Source: Derxia gummosa DSM 723
GTDB lineage: Bacteria; Pseudomonadota; Gammaproteobacteria; Burkholderiales; Burkholderiaceae_E
NCBI RefSeq assembly: GCF_000482785.1
Contig: NZ_AXWS01000007.1
Span: 1 to 64,000 of the forward strand
DNA length: 64,000 nt
Direction: 5' to 3'
How positions within the stretch are numbered: position 1 is the first letter of the stretch; every line of letters starts with the position of its first letter. The translations under genes were made by a program, and so were the position numbers. Shown piece by piece: positions 28,096 to 42,046 of the stretch. The notes below the pieces were generated by a model. It was not told where the DNA came from. It saw nothing but the letters and a program-made list of their open reading frames with translations, and did not search any database.

Positions 28096-28266
28096 ATACA
28101 CGGGAGCTTGAAAGACGCGCCGGCAGTCGCCTGTCGGGCAGGCCATGCGAGCAGGCGTCGGCCGGGGACGACGCTGGACGTCGGTCACGGACGACTTTGG
28201 GACGGTCCGAACCGTCGACCGGCCACGGCGCATGCCGTTTCCGGTCGCGCGGTCAGCGGTGGGCGC

Positions 28267-29670
<1,404 letters not shown>

Positions 29671-29760
29671 CGAGGATTTCCTGGGGATTGAAACGGGGGG
29701 GAAAGAGTAGCCGGATCGGCCGGCGCGCGTTTCCGGCGCGACGGTCCGTCGGCGGCCGTG

Positions 29761-30618
29761 TCAGCCGGCGATCTCGCGCCAAGTCCGCAGCGCGTCGACG
29801 GTGAGGCGCACGTCATGCACGCGCACGACCTGCGCGCCCTGAGCCACCGAGTTGATCGCCACCGCGACGCTGCCACCCACGCGCTCGGCCGCCGGCGCCT
29901 CCGGCCGACCCGACAGCTTGCCGATGAAGCCCTTGCGCGATACGCCGATCAGCACCGGCCGCCCGCCCGCGACGAAGCGCGACGTGGCCTTGAGTAGCGC
30001 GAGGTTGTGCTCGGTGCGCTTGCCGAAGCCGAAACCCGGGTCGATCGCGATGCGGTCGGCAGCGATGCCGGCGGCCTCGCAGGCCGCCGCGCGCTCGGCC
30101 AGGAAGGCCTCGACCTCGGCCACCACATCGTCGTAGCGCGGATCGTCCTGCATCGTCTTGGGCATGCCGATCATGTGCATGACGCAGACGCCGAGGTCGG
30201 TCGCGGCGGCGGCTTCCAGCGCGCCCGGCAGGCGCAGCGCGGCCACGTCATTGATGATCGCAGCGCCCGCCTCGGCCGCCATGCGCATGACCGCCGGCTT
30301 CATCGTGTCGACCGACACCGGCTTGCCGAGCGCGACGATGTCGGCCAGCACTGGTTCCAGTCGCGCCAGCTCGTCGGTCTCGCTCACGCTGTCGGAGCCG
30401 GGGCGCGTGCTTTCGGCGCCGATGTCGAGGATGTCGGCGCCCTCCTCCACCAGCCGCCGCGCGCATTCGAGCGCCGCATTCGGCGCGAAATGCCGTCCGC
30501 CGTCGGAGAAGGAATCCGGCGTCACGTTGACGATGCCCATCACGAGCGGGCGTTCGAGCGACAGGTTGAAGCGGCCGCAACGCCAGTGCGTCGGGCGGGC
30601 CACGGGAGTCTGGTTCAT
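29761..30618 (-). CDS. folP: Dihydropteroate synthase
   Basis: A 285-residue FolP that condenses p-aminobenzoate with dihydropterin pyrophosphate in folate synthesis; it is the sulfonamide target. Signatures: GIVNVTPDSFSDGG at 28-41, GAESTRPGS, PVSVDTMKP, IINDVAAL and VLIGVSRKGFIG. It lies between ftsH and glmM. An intrinsic terminator separates it from ftsH, so some independent expression is likely. Confidence 0.97.
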   Translation of the reverse strand: MNQTPVARPTHWRCGRFNLSLERPLVMGIVNVTPDSFSDGGRHFAPNAALECARRLVEEGADILDIGAESTRPGSDSVSETDELARLEPVLADIVALGKPVSVDTMKPAVMRMAAEAGAAIINDVAALRLPGALEAAAATDLGVCVMHMIGMPKTMQDDPRYDDVVAEVEAFLAERAAACEAAGIAADRIAIDPGFGFGKRTEHNLALLKATSRFVAGGRPVLIGVSRKGFIGKLSGRPEAPAAERVGGSVAVAINSVAQGAQVVRVHDVRLTVDALRTWREIAG

Positions 30619-30639
30619 TTTCTTGTTCCCGAAAAGCAG

Positions 30640-30661
30640 AAGGCCGGCTTGCGCCGGCCTT
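30640..30661 (-). terminator. Intrinsic terminator after ftsH
   Basis: A 9-bp perfect stem (AAGGCCGGC / GCCGGCCTT) with a 4-base loop lies about 20 bases after the ftsH stop. On the minus strand the stem runs into CTTCTGCTTTTC, a moderate U-rich run. It sits between ftsH and folP. Confidence 0.65.
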
Positions 30662-30680
30662 CATGCGGATCAGTCGATCG

Positions 30681-32591
30681 TCAGGCCGGATTGGCGGCCG
30701 AGGGATCGGGGCTGGCCTTGGGTTCGGCCGGCGGCGTGCCACCCGCCTTGCCCGAAGTCGGCGGCGTGCCGCCGCTCGACTTGGGCGGGCGCACCGGACG
30801 GCCGCTCATGATGTCGTCGATCTGGTCGGCATCGATGGTTTCGAACTCCATCAGCGCCGCGACCATCGCCTCGATCTTGTCGCGGTTCTCGTTCAGCAGG
30901 CGCACCGTGAGGGCGTACTGCGTGTCGAGGATGCGGCGGATCTCGGCATCGATCTTCTGCATCGTCGCTTCGGATGTGTTGGTCGTCTTGGTGATCGAGC
31001 GGCCGAGAAAGACCTCGCCCTCGTTCTCCGCGTACACCATCGGTCCGAGCGCCTCGGTCATGCCGTAGCGCGTGACCATGTCGCGCGCGAGATGCGTGGC
31101 GCGCTCGAAGTCGTTGCTGGCGCCGGTCGTCATCTGGTCAAGGAAGACCTCCTCCGCCGCGCGGCCACCGAACAGCATGCTGATCTGCTCCAGCATGAAC
31201 TGCTTGTCATAGCCGTAGCGGTCACGCTCGGGCAGCGACATCGTCACGCCCAGCGCGCGGCCACGCGGGATGATCGTCACCTTGTGGACGGGATCGCACT
31301 TGGGCATGAGCTTGCCGATGATCGCGTGACCCGACTCGTGATAGGCCGTGGCGCGGCGCTCGTCCTCGGGCATCACGACGCTCTTGCGCTCGGCGCCCAT
31401 GATGATCTTGTCCTTGGCCTTCTCGAAGTCGTTCATGTCGACGACGCGACCGTTGCGGCGCGCCGCGAACAGCGCGGCTTCGTTCACGAGGTTGGCCAGA
31501 TCGGCGCCCGAGAAGCCCGGCGTGCCACGCGCCAACACGGCCGGCTCGACGTCCGGCGCCAGTGGCACCTTGCGCATGTGGACCTTGAGGATCTGCTCGC
31601 GACCGCGGATGTCCGGCAGATTCACGACCACCTGACGATCGAAACGGCCCGGACGCAGCAGCGCCGGGTCAAGCACGTCGGGACGGTTGGTCGCGGCGAT
31701 GACGATGATGCCCTGGCCGGTTTCGAAGCCGTCCATCTCGACGAGCATCTGGTTCAGCGTCTGCTCGCGTTCGTCGTTGCCACCGCCCAGACCGGCACCG
31801 CGCTGGCGACCGACCGCGTCGATTTCATCGATGAAGATGATGCAGGGCGCGTTCTTCTTGGCCGTCTCGAACATGTCGCGCACACGCGCCGCGCCCACGC
31901 CGACGAACATCTCGACAAAGTCCGAACCCGAGATCGAGAAGAACGGCACCTTGGCTTCGCCGGCAATGGCCTTGGCCAGCAGCGTCTTGCCGGTACCCGG
32001 AGGGCCGACCATCAGCACGCCGCGAGGAATGCGGCCGCCGAGCTTCTGGAACTTGCTCGGATCGCGCAGGAATTCGACCAGCTCGTGCACGTCCTCCTTG
32101 GCCTCGTCGCAGCCGGCGACGTCGGCGAAGGTGATGCTGTTGTTGCTCTCGTCGAGCATCTTCGCGCGGCTCTTGCCGAAGCTGAACGCGCCTCCGCGCC
32201 CGCCGCCCTGCATCTGGCGCATGAAGAACACCCAGACGCCGATCAGCAGCAGCATCGGGAACCAGCTGACGAAGATCGTCATCAGGAAGCTCTGCTCCTC
32301 CTCGGCCTTGCCGTACACCTGCACGCCGTACTTCATGAGGTCGCCGACCATCCAGCTGTCGCCGGGCGAAGTGATCTGGTAGCGCTTGTCATCGGCGCTC
32401 GTCACGGTGAGCTGGCGCCCCTGCACGTCCACGCGACGCACCCGGCCCGCCTTGGCGTCGTCCATGAACTGCGTGTACGACACCGAATCGACCGCCGGCC
32501 GCTGCCGGTTGTCGAACTGCTTGAAAACCGTGAACAACACGAGGGCGATGACCATCCAGATCGCCGCCTTCGAGAGCATGTTCTTGTCCAA
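30681..32591 (-). CDS. ftsH: ATP-dependent zinc metalloprotease FtsH
   Basis: A 636-residue inner-membrane AAA protease that degrades misfolded membrane proteins and regulators such as LpxC and sigma-32. TM helices are at about 9-23 and 103-125. Walker A GPPGTGKT is at 196-203, Walker B IIFIDEID follows, the SRH region ends RPGRFDRQ, and the zinc motif HESGH is at 418-422. The preferred start is the TTG at 32591: it has AGGAG at ideal spacing and gives a family-like start ([12 protein letters not shown]). The next ATG is at 32579. The C-terminus is Pro/Gly-rich. Confidence 0.96.
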   Translation of the reverse strand: MDKNMLSKAAIWMVIALVLFTVFKQFDNRQRPAVDSVSYTQFMDDAKAGRVRRVDVQGRQLTVTSADDKRYQITSPGDSWMVGDLMKYGVQVYGKAEEEQSFLMTIFVSWFPMLLLIGVWVFFMRQMQGGGRGGAFSFGKSRAKMLDESNNSITFADVAGCDEAKEDVHELVEFLRDPSKFQKLGGRIPRGVLMVGPPGTGKTLLAKAIAGEAKVPFFSISGSDFVEMFVGVGAARVRDMFETAKKNAPCIIFIDEIDAVGRQRGAGLGGGNDEREQTLNQMLVEMDGFETGQGIIVIAATNRPDVLDPALLRPGRFDRQVVVNLPDIRGREQILKVHMRKVPLAPDVEPAVLARGTPGFSGADLANLVNEAALFAARRNGRVVDMNDFEKAKDKIIMGAERKSVVMPEDERRATAYHESGHAIIGKLMPKCDPVHKVTIIPRGRALGVTMSLPERDRYGYDKQFMLEQISMLFGGRAAEEVFLDQMTTGASNDFERATHLARDMVTRYGMTEALGPMVYAENEGEVFLGRSITKTTNTSEATMQKIDAEIRRILDTQYALTVRLLNENRDKIEAMVAALMEFETIDADQIDDIMSGRPVRPPKSSGGTPPTSGKAGGTPPAEPKASPDPSAANPA

Positions 32592-32693
32592 CTCGAGCTC
32601 CTGACTGACCCGGTTCCGCACGAAACATGTGCGTTTCCCAGTTTCATTCTACCGATCCGATCTTGGTCGGCTTTCGCCAATTTCAATCACGCG

Positions 32694-32723
32694 GATAAAG
32701 AAGTTTTGCCGCGCCTGCTTCAA
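32694..32723 (-). promoter_or_regulatory. Candidate promoter of ftsH
   Basis: On the minus strand TTGAAG (32723-32718), an 18-base spacer and TTTATC (32699-32694) lie about 100 bases before the ftsH start in the AT-rich rlmE-ftsH gap. The TTGAA -35 is also like sigma-32 promoters, but no matching heat-shock -10 (CCCCAT) is seen. Confidence 0.35.
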
Positions 32724-32747
32724 TTGGTAAGTGGGTCGGCGAAAACC

Positions 32748-33410
32748 CTATTTCAACCCGCGCCCGAGAATGAACGTCTCGGCCGATTTGTCGCGTGAGG
32801 CCTTGGGCTTGACCGGTTTCACGATCTTGAAGCGGTCCTTGAATGCCTTGACGATCTGCGAATACCCGCTGCCGTGAAAGGTCTTCACGACCAGCGCGCC
32901 TTCGGGTTTGAGCCATTCGGCCGCGAAATCGAGCGCGAGTTCGCAAACGTGTGCAATGCGCGCCATGTCGGCTGACTCGATTCCGGAAAGGTTGGGCGCC
33001 ATGTCCGAAACCACGACATCGACCTTTTCGCCGCCGAGTTGCGCCTCGAGTTCGCGCAATACGCTCTCCTCGCGGAAATCGCCTTGCAGGCACACCACAT
33101 CGGCGATCGGCTCGAAGGGCAGCAGGTCGAGCGCGAAAATCCGGCCCTTGAGCGTGCCGGCCGAGGCCCCACCGCCCGCGAGCGGATTCTCCTTCCCGGC
33201 CATGCGCGCACGCAGATACTGGCTCCAGCTGCCCGGCGCGGCACCAAGATCGACCACGGTCATGCCAGGGCGGATCAGCCGCTCGGCCTCGTCGATTTCC
33301 TTGAGCTTGTAGGCAGCACGGGCGCGATAGCCCTCGCGCTGCGCCATCTTTACGTAGGGATCGTTCAGGTGGTCATGCAGCCAGTTGCGGTTGAGTTTCT
33401 TCTTGGCCAT
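32748..33410 (-). CDS. rlmE: 23S rRNA (uridine-2'-O)-methyltransferase RlmE (FtsJ/RrmJ)
   Basis: A 220-residue RlmE that 2'-O-methylates U2552 of 23S rRNA. The K-D-K-E catalytic residues are recognisable: Lys35 (RAAYKLKEI), Asp in [11 protein letters not shown], Lys in [11 protein letters not shown] and Glu in SAETFIL. The SAM motif is [14 protein letters not shown]. It is upstream of ftsH, the conserved order, and its start is only 18 bases from the divergent yhbY start. Confidence 0.97.
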   Translation of the reverse strand: MAKKKLNRNWLHDHLNDPYVKMAQREGYRARAAYKLKEIDEAERLIRPGMTVVDLGAAPGSWSQYLRARMAGKENPLAGGGASAGTLKGRIFALDLLPFEPIADVVCLQGDFREESVLRELEAQLGGEKVDVVVSDMAPNLSGIESADMARIAHVCELALDFAAEWLKPEGALVVKTFHGSGYSQIVKAFKDRFKIVKPVKPKASRDKSAETFILGRGLK

Positions 33411-33428
33411 CGATGCGACAATACTTGA

Positions 33429-33926
33429 ATGAAACTTGCTCTTACTCCGGCGGAACGCTCGGCACTGCGTTCACAGGCTCATGCACTCAATCCGGTCGTC
33501 ATGATCGGCGCCGACGGGCTCACGCCCGCCGTGCTGAAGGAAATCGGTTCCGCGCTCAATGCGCATGAACTCATCAAGGTTCGCGTGCTCGGCGACGATC
33601 GCGCCGAACGCATCGCGATGTACGACAGCATCTGCGAGGAGCTGGGCGCCGCGCCGGTCCAGCACATCGGCAAGCTGCTGGTGTTGTACCGCCCGCGCCA
33701 GGAAGAGGCCGATGATGCGCCGTCCTTCCCGCGTGGCATCGCGCGCGGCGCCGGCCTGCGCGGCAAGTCGCCGCAGGAGGTGCTGCTCGTCAAGCCGTCG
33801 CGCAGCGGTCGCCGCCCGCCCTCCCGCACCAAGATCACCCTGCTCGGCAACGAGCGCGTCACCGCCGGTGGCCTCGTCAAGCGCGTGAAGGAACGCCAGA
33901 AGTCGGTCAAGAAATCGCGCGGCTGA
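33429..33926 (+). CDS. yhbY: YhbY-family CRM-domain RNA-binding protein
   Basis: A 165-residue protein. Residues 1-97 form a CRM domain ([20 protein letters not shown], a GADGLTP GxxG-like loop, ELIKVRVLG), a fold that binds the large ribosomal subunit RNA during assembly. About 65 extra C-terminal residues, Arg/Lys-rich, extend the usual length of roughly 100 and could add RNA contacts. It is divergent from rlmE, another rRNA-processing gene. Confidence 0.92.
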   Translation: MKLALTPAERSALRSQAHALNPVVMIGADGLTPAVLKEIGSALNAHELIKVRVLGDDRAERIAMYDSICEELGAAPVQHIGKLLVLYRPRQEEADDAPSFPRGIARGAGLRGKSPQEVLLVKPSRSGRRPPSRTKITLLGNERVTAGGLVKRVKERQKSVKKSRG

Positions 33927-33933
33927 CCGCGCA

Positions 33934-34449
33934 TCAAGGCTGCGCCGGCCATCCCGCCTGGCGCAGCACCAACCACAGCCCGAGCATGCTGTGCGCGAGA
34001 TAAAAGGTGGCCGACACGCCATGCACGATGCCGAAACGTTGGCGGATCTCGTCGGGCACGGCCGGGCCATGGACCGCCATCAGTTCCTTGAGGCCCTGCA
34101 TCAGCGGCTGGAGCGCAAAATAGCCGATCAGCGTGCAAAGCAGCATGCCCAGCACGATGCGCACGTCAGGATCGCGCCAGATGACCCTGCCTCTCATGCC
34201 CACGGCCACGGTCATCCATAGCAGCAGCAATGCCACTCCCACGCTCGTCCAGCCTTGCAGCCGGAACAGCGCGCCCGCGAGACTGCCGGCAAGCATCCGG
34301 TCATCAAGCATGCGGAACAGCGTCGGCGCGACCACGTAGCCGATCGTCCAGGTCATGCCGCACCAGCCGGTGATCAACAGCAGTCGCAGTGATCGCAGCA
34401 TCGCGGCAGTGCGTTCCCGCCCGACGGTTGATGCAGCGGTCGCGTTCAT
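33934..34449 (-). CDS. DUF4149 membrane protein
   Basis: A 171-residue integral membrane protein with four probable helices (about 20-42, 62-84, 95-115, 145-165), matching the DUF4149 family often found between greA and yhbY in betaproteobacteria. Function is unknown. It starts 5 bases past the greA stop, so it is probably cotranscribed with greA. Confidence 0.82.
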   Translation of the reverse strand: MNATAASTVGRERTAAMLRSLRLLLITGWCGMTWTIGYVVAPTLFRMLDDRMLAGSLAGALFRLQGWTSVGVALLLLWMTVAVGMRGRVIWRDPDVRIVLGMLLCTLIGYFALQPLMQGLKELMAVHGPAVPDEIRQRFGIVHGVSATFYLAHSMLGLWLVLRQAGWPAQP

Positions 34450-34454
34450 GCCGG

Positions 34455-34931
34455 TTACTCGTAGCGAACGTCGATGATCTCGACTTCGCGCTCGCCGCCG
34501 GGCGCGAGCACATGCACGGTATCCCCGGCGTACTTGCCGATCAGCGCGCGCGCGATCGGGCTCGACACCGAAATCTTGTGCACCTTGATGTCGGCCTCGT
34601 CGTCGCCGACGATCTGGTAGGTCTTCTTGTCGCCCGATTCGAGATCCTCGATCTCGACCGTCGAGGCGAACACCACGCGGCCATCGGCATCGAGCGTGGT
34701 CGGATCGATGATCTGCGCGGCCGAGAGCTTGCCCTCGACTTCCATGATGCGGCCCTCGATGAAGCCCTGGCGCTCCTTGGCGGCGTCGTACTCGGCGTTT
34801 TCCGACAGGTCGCCCTTCTCGCGCGCTTCCTTGATGGCCTGGATCACGGACGGACGTTCGATGGTCTTCAGGCGGTGCAGCTCGGCCTTGAGCATCTCCG
34901 CGCCTTGTTTGGTCATCGGGACAGTTGCCAT
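34455..34931 (-). CDS. greA: Transcription elongation factor GreA
   Basis: A 158-residue GreA that rescues backtracked RNA polymerase by stimulating transcript cleavage. It has an N-terminal antiparallel coiled coil (about 1-75) with the tip acidic residues in [18 protein letters not shown] and a C-terminal FKBP-like domain ([10 protein letters not shown]). It lies downstream of carB, separated by a strong terminator. Confidence 0.97.
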   Translation of the reverse strand: MATVPMTKQGAEMLKAELHRLKTIERPSVIQAIKEAREKGDLSENAEYDAAKERQGFIEGRIMEVEGKLSAAQIIDPTTLDADGRVVFASTVEIEDLESGDKKTYQIVGDDEADIKVHKISVSSPIARALIGKYAGDTVHVLAPGGEREVEIIDVRYE

Positions 34932-34973
34932 GGCGGACTCTTGAAAATCAGTGGGTTACGGAATTCAGGGGCA

Positions 34974-35004
34974 CAAAAAAATCGCCCCGGGTGGTGCCCG
35001 GGGC
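34974..35004 (-). terminator. Intrinsic terminator of the carAB operon
   Basis: An 8-bp GC-only stem (GCCCCGGG / CCCGGGGC), 5-base loop, followed on the minus strand by GA and seven Ts. It lies between the carB stop and the greA start. This is the clearest intrinsic terminator of the window together with the tRNA one. Confidence 0.85.
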
Positions 35005-35067
35005 AATTCGTCTGAAGCGCGGCCGATGATAGCGGAAAGCCCGCCGGCCGCGCCGCTCAGGGCCGGA

Positions 35068-38344
<3,277 letters not shown>

Positions 38345-38352
<8 letters not shown>

Positions 38353-39532
38353 TCTTCTTCTCCGCCATCAGCGTGGTGAAACGGTCGAACAGATAGGCGA
38401 TGTCGTGCGGGCCGGGGCTAGCTTCGGGGTGGCCCTGGAAGCAGAAGGCCGGCTTGTCGGTACGGCGGAAGCCTTGCAGCGAGCCGTCGAACAGGCTCAC
38501 GTGCGTGACCTTGCAGTTGTTGGGCAGCGAGGCCGGATCGACCGCGAAGCCGTGGTTCTGCGAGGTAATGAGTACCTGACCGGTTTCGAGGTCCTGCACC
38601 GGATGGTTCGCGCCGTGATGGCCGAACTTCATCTTCAGCGTCTTGCCGCCCGAGGCGAGGCCCATGATCTGGTGGCCGAGGCAGATGCCGAAGGTGGGAT
38701 AGCCGAGTTCGATCAGCTCCTTCGCCGCCGCGATCGCGTAGTCGCAGGGTTCGGGGTCGCCGGGACCGTTGCTGAGGAAGACGCCGTCCGGATTGAGCTT
38801 GATGACCTCGCTCGCCGGGGTCTGCGCCGGCAGCACGGTCACGCGCGCGCCGCGAGCGGCCAGCATGCGCAGGATGTTGCGCTTGACGCCGAAGTCGTAG
38901 GCCACGACGTGGAAGCGGCCGTCGCTCTTGCCGAAGCCCGGCTTGCCGCTGCCGTCGTTGAGCATCCACTCGCCCTCGGTCCATTCGTAGGCTTCGCGCG
39001 CGCTCACGACCTTGGCGAGGTCGAGGCCGGCCATGCCGGGGAAGGAACGGGCGAGTTCGACGGCCTTCTCGGCGTCGTCGCCGACGAGGATCGCGCCGGG
39101 TTGGGCGCCCTTGTCGCGCAGGATGCGGGTGAGCTTGCGCGTGTCGATGCCGGCAATGGCAACCGTGCCGTGACGCTTGAGGTAGTCGCTCAGCGATTCG
39201 GTGCTGCGGAAGTTGGAGGCGACCGCGGCGAGATCGCGGATGACGAGGCCTGCGGCCTGGACGCCGGACGCTTCTTCGTCCTGCGCATTCGTGCCGACGT
39301 TGCCGACGTGCGGATACGTGAGCGTGACGATCTGGCGACAGTACGACGGGTCGGTCAGGATTTCCTGATAGCCCGTGATGGCGGTATTGAAGACAACTTC
39401 ACCGACGGTGTGACCGTCGGCGCCGATGGAAATGCCTTTGAACACGGTGCCGTCCGCCAGCGCGAGAATGGCTGCGGACGGCGCATGCTTGCCGGCCCCC
39501 GCGAAGGGACCGAAAGAAGACAGCGGCAGCAA
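38345..39532 (-). CDS. carA: Carbamoyl-phosphate synthase small subunit
   Basis: A 395-residue glutaminase subunit of carbamoyl-phosphate synthase. An N-terminal domain has LADGTVFKG and [11 protein letters not shown]; the class I amidotransferase domain has nucleophile Cys in FGICLGHQI and His/Glu in GHPEASPGP. Family proteins start with a short MLP-type N-terminus, matched here by the TTG at 39532 (LLPLSS) with GGAG eight bases upstream. An ATG at 39610 would add 26 residues that do not match the family. carB overlaps its 3' end. Confidence 0.95.
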
Positions 39533-39835
39533 GTGGGCGGCTCCGAAAGAGATATCTGCCACCGAGCGCCGTGCGATCACCGCCCGGCTTCTTGCAGGCG
39601 CGGCGCGCATCCGTGAAGAGGACGCGGCGACGGCGCGAGCCGAGGCTGTGCGGAGGATTGGGGGGGATTGGCGCTACAGGAGGCGGGGATGGGTAAACCG
39701 CACAATCATAACACTGTGGAATGCATCAACCTTGCCCGCCTTTTCGGGGCAAACCCATCCGTGTGATGCAGCACACTAGGTCAATTGGCAGGGTTGTTGT
39801 AGGCCCCAAGCCGATCGCCATCGCAGGAAGCAGCC
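39533..39835. other. Divergent intergenic region carA / small orphan gene
   Basis: About 300 bases without a convincing gene. The part next to carA is GC-rich and could encode an N-terminal extension of CarA if the ATG at 39610 is used. A run of Gs (about 39658-39666) and an AT-rich patch near 39700-39725 with a candidate carAB promoter are visible. I see no pyrimidine-type leader or other attenuator. Confidence 0.5.
39705..39732 (-). promoter_or_regulatory. Candidate promoter for carAB
   Basis: On the minus strand TATGAT (39710-39705) lies 16 bases after AGGTTG (39732-39727), in the only AT-rich stretch upstream of carA, about 170 bases before the start. The -35 is a weak match. Confidence 0.35.
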
Positions 39836-40147
39836 ATGAACACCTTCAATCCCGTGATTCACGACACCAAGTTTGTATGGGACGACGGTCGCGGCGAAAC
39901 CTGGTGCACGCGGGAATACGTCGAGACCCGCTATCTGCACCGCATCGCGCTCGGGCGTGCGGCCGAGGCCAGACTTGGTGGCCAGAATGACGTTGCCGAG
40001 GAGTTCGAGCACAAGGCGCGCGGGCTATCGCGCACGCTCCAGCGCCTGCGCGACCAAGGCCATCTGGGCCGCAACGAGGCCTACGAGAACGGCGAGTTCA
40101 GCAAGGCATTCAAGTCGATGAACGCCGATTCGCTGCGCGTGCTGTGA
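39836..40147 (+). CDS. Conserved-looking small protein of unknown function
   Basis: A 103-residue soluble, charged protein I do not recognise. The N-terminal half is rich in Trp, Tyr and acidic residues ([20 protein letters not shown]); the C-terminal half looks helical and amphipathic ([20 protein letters not shown]). It has one Cys and no signal peptide or membrane segment. GC-rich third positions and an AGGA upstream of the ATG support coding. It stands between the divergent carA gene and the transaldolase gene on the same strand. Confidence 0.6.
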   Translation: MNTFNPVIHDTKFVWDDGRGETWCTREYVETRYLHRIALGRAAEARLGGQNDVAEEFEHKARGLSRTLQRLRDQGHLGRNEAYENGEFSKAFKSMNADSLRVL

Positions 40148-40162
40148 CACGTTGAAGCCGCA

Positions 40163-40184
40163 CGGAAGGCGTCACAACCTTCCG
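40163..40184. other. Hairpin upstream of the transaldolase gene
   Basis: A 7-bp perfect stem (CGGAAGG / CCTTCCG) with an 8-base loop lies 16 bases after the small orphan gene and 55 before the transaldolase ATG. No T-run follows, so its role (weak terminator or leader structure) is open. Confidence 0.35.
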
Positions 40185-40238
40185 CTACCATGGTTCGGCT
40201 CAGGTGCGCCCGTCGGCGCGCCGCGATTACCGTCCGCC

Positions 40239-41171
40239 ATGACCAGCCTCGACCAACTCAAGCAGTTCACCACCGTCGTCGCCGATACCGGCGACTTCCA
40301 GTTGCTCTCGCAATACGCGCCGCAGGATGCGACGACCAATCCGTCCCTCGTGCTCAAGGCCGCGCAGAAGCCCGAATACCGCCACATCCTCGACAAGGTC
40401 GTGCGCGATGGTGCCGGCAAGCCGGTCGACGCTTTGATCGACGATGTGCTCGTCGCTTTCGGCCGCGAAATCCTTGCGGTGATTCCGGGCCGCGTCTCGA
40501 CCGAGGTCGATGCGCGCCTGTCCTTCGACACCGCCGCCACCGTCACCAAGGCGCGCGAGATCGTCGCCCGCTACGACGCCGCTGGCGTGCCGCGCGAACG
40601 CGTGCTCATCAAGATCGCGTCCACCTGGGAAGGTATCCAGGCTGCCAGGGTGCTCCAGGCCGAAGGCACGCGCACGAACATGACGCTGCTGTTCTCACTC
40701 GCGCAGGCAGTGGCTTGCGCCGATGTCGGCGCCCAGCTCATCTCGCCGTTCGTGGGTCGTATCTACGACTGGTACGTGAAGCGCGACGGCAAGACCTTCG
40801 AACCCGAAAACGATCCGGGCGTGCAATCGGTGCGGCGCATCCACGCCTACTACAAGGCGCACGGCGTCGGCACCGAGGTGATGGGCGCAAGCTTCCGCTC
40901 GGTCGGTCAGGTGCTGGCGCTCGCGGGCTGCGACCTGCTCACGATCAGCCCCGACCTGCTCGAAGCCCTGCGCAACTCCGATCAGCCGGTCGAGCGCAAG
41001 CTCGGCGCGGGCACGCCGGAAGTGATCGAGAAGCTCGATCTGGACGAGAAGCGTTTCCGCTGGTCGCTCAACGAGGACGCCATGGCGACCGAGAAGCTTG
41101 CCGAGGGCATCCGCCTGTTCGGCATCGACACGGTCAAGCTCGAAGCACTGATCGCCGGCATCGCCGGCTGA
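40239..41171 (+). CDS. tal: Transaldolase (TalB type)
   Basis: A 310-residue transaldolase of the non-oxidative pentose phosphate pathway, transferring a dihydroxyacetone unit from sedoheptulose-7-phosphate to glyceraldehyde-3-phosphate. The Schiff-base Lys125 is in [12 protein letters not shown], with further signatures [12 protein letters not shown] and [13 protein letters not shown]. The ATG at 40239 matches the family start ([11 protein letters not shown]). It is convergent with the algR-like gene. Confidence 0.97.
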   Translation: MTSLDQLKQFTTVVADTGDFQLLSQYAPQDATTNPSLVLKAAQKPEYRHILDKVVRDGAGKPVDALIDDVLVAFGREILAVIPGRVSTEVDARLSFDTAATVTKAREIVARYDAAGVPRERVLIKIASTWEGIQAARVLQAEGTRTNMTLLFSLAQAVACADVGAQLISPFVGRIYDWYVKRDGKTFEPENDPGVQSVRRIHAYYKAHGVGTEVMGASFRSVGQVLALAGCDLLTISPDLLEALRNSDQPVERKLGAGTPEVIEKLDLDEKRFRWSLNEDAMATEKLAEGIRLFGIDTVKLEALIAGIAG

Positions 41172-41186
41172 CTGGCCTGTGCGATC

Positions 41187-41207
41187 GGGGGCGCGGCCAC
41201 CGCCCCC
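41187..41207. terminator. Hairpin between convergent transaldolase and algR genes
   Basis: A 7-bp GC-rich stem (GGGGGCG / CGCCCCC) with a 7-base loop fills most of the 42-base gap between the two convergent stops. It lacks a good T-run on either strand but may serve both genes. Confidence 0.45.
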
Positions 41208-41213
41208 TTGCCG

Positions 41214-42044
41214 TCAGGCGCGCAGCAGCGTCTTCACGTTCGGCCACTGGCGACGGCTGACCGGCAGCGTCTCGTCGAGACCGCGCAACTGGATCTGCCA
41301 GCCCTGGTCGCCGGATTCGGATTCGGTGCCCTCGCGGCTCGCCCGCTGGCAACCGGCGATCGCGTTGCGCGCGACCAGCGCCGAGCGATGCACGCGCACG
41401 AAGTACTCGCCGAATTCCTCTTCCAGCGCGGTCAGCGATTCCTCGGTGAGGTACTCGGCATCGCGCGTGCGGATCGTCGTGTACTTCATCTCGGCGCGGA
41501 AATAGAGGATGTCGAGCACCGGCACGAGCGTGAGCTTGCCGCGCTCGGTCACCGCGATATGGCGACGCGACAGGCCCGCCACCGCGGCGGCGCGTTCGAG
41601 CGCCTCCTCGCTGAAGGCCGGATCGCTCACCTTGAGCGCGGCCTCACGTTCCTCGCAGCGCTTGCGCGCGCGGTCGAGCGCGTCGAAGAGCCGCGTCGAA
41701 CGCACGGGCTTGAGCAGATAGTCGATGGCCTGCACGTCAAAGGCCTGCACGGCGTAATCGTCAAAGGCCGTCACGAAGACGATCTGCGGCGCATGACGCC
41801 CTGGCATCGGCCGGATGTGCATCGCATGGCGCGCGACCTCGACACCGTTCATGCCGGGCATCTGCACATCGAGCAGCACCACGTCGGGCAGCAGTTCTTC
41901 GATCTGGGTGATCGCCTCGCGGCCGTTGGCCGCCTCCCCGACGATGCGGGTCTCGATCTGCGAGCGCAGGTCTTCGAGCAGGATGCGCAGCCGCGACCTG
42001 GCGAGCGGTTCGTCGTCTACGAGCAGTAAGCGCAGTGGTCTCAT
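41214..42044 (-). CDS. algR: LytTR-family response regulator (AlgR-like)
   Basis: A 276-residue regulator: receiver with phospho-acceptor Asp59 (VVLLDVQMPGMNG) and a C-terminal LytTR DNA-binding domain (about 165-272, YFVRVHRSALVARNAI). The ATG at 42044 follows the kinase stop by 2 bases. The pair next to argH has the same place as fimS/algR in Pseudomonas, where AlgR controls alginate, pili and virulence genes. The orthology is inferred from order and domains; hemC, the usual next gene, is absent here. Confidence 0.88.
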   Translation of the reverse strand: MRPLRLLLVDDEPLARSRLRILLEDLRSQIETRIVGEAANGREAITQIEELLPDVVLLDVQMPGMNGVEVARHAMHIRPMPGRHAPQIVFVTAFDDYAVQAFDVQAIDYLLKPVRSTRLFDALDRARKRCEEREAALKVSDPAFSEEALERAAAVAGLSRRHIAVTERGKLTLVPVLDILYFRAEMKYTTIRTRDAEYLTEESLTALEEEFGEYFVRVHRSALVARNAIAGCQRASREGTESESGDQGWQIQLRGLDETLPVSRRQWPNVKTLLRA

Positions 42045-42046
42045 GT

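Noticed and set aside
28201-28216. Hairpin GACGGT-CCGA-ACCGTC downstream of glmM as a terminator.
   Set aside because: Only 6 bp and no T-run on the minus strand; too weak to call.
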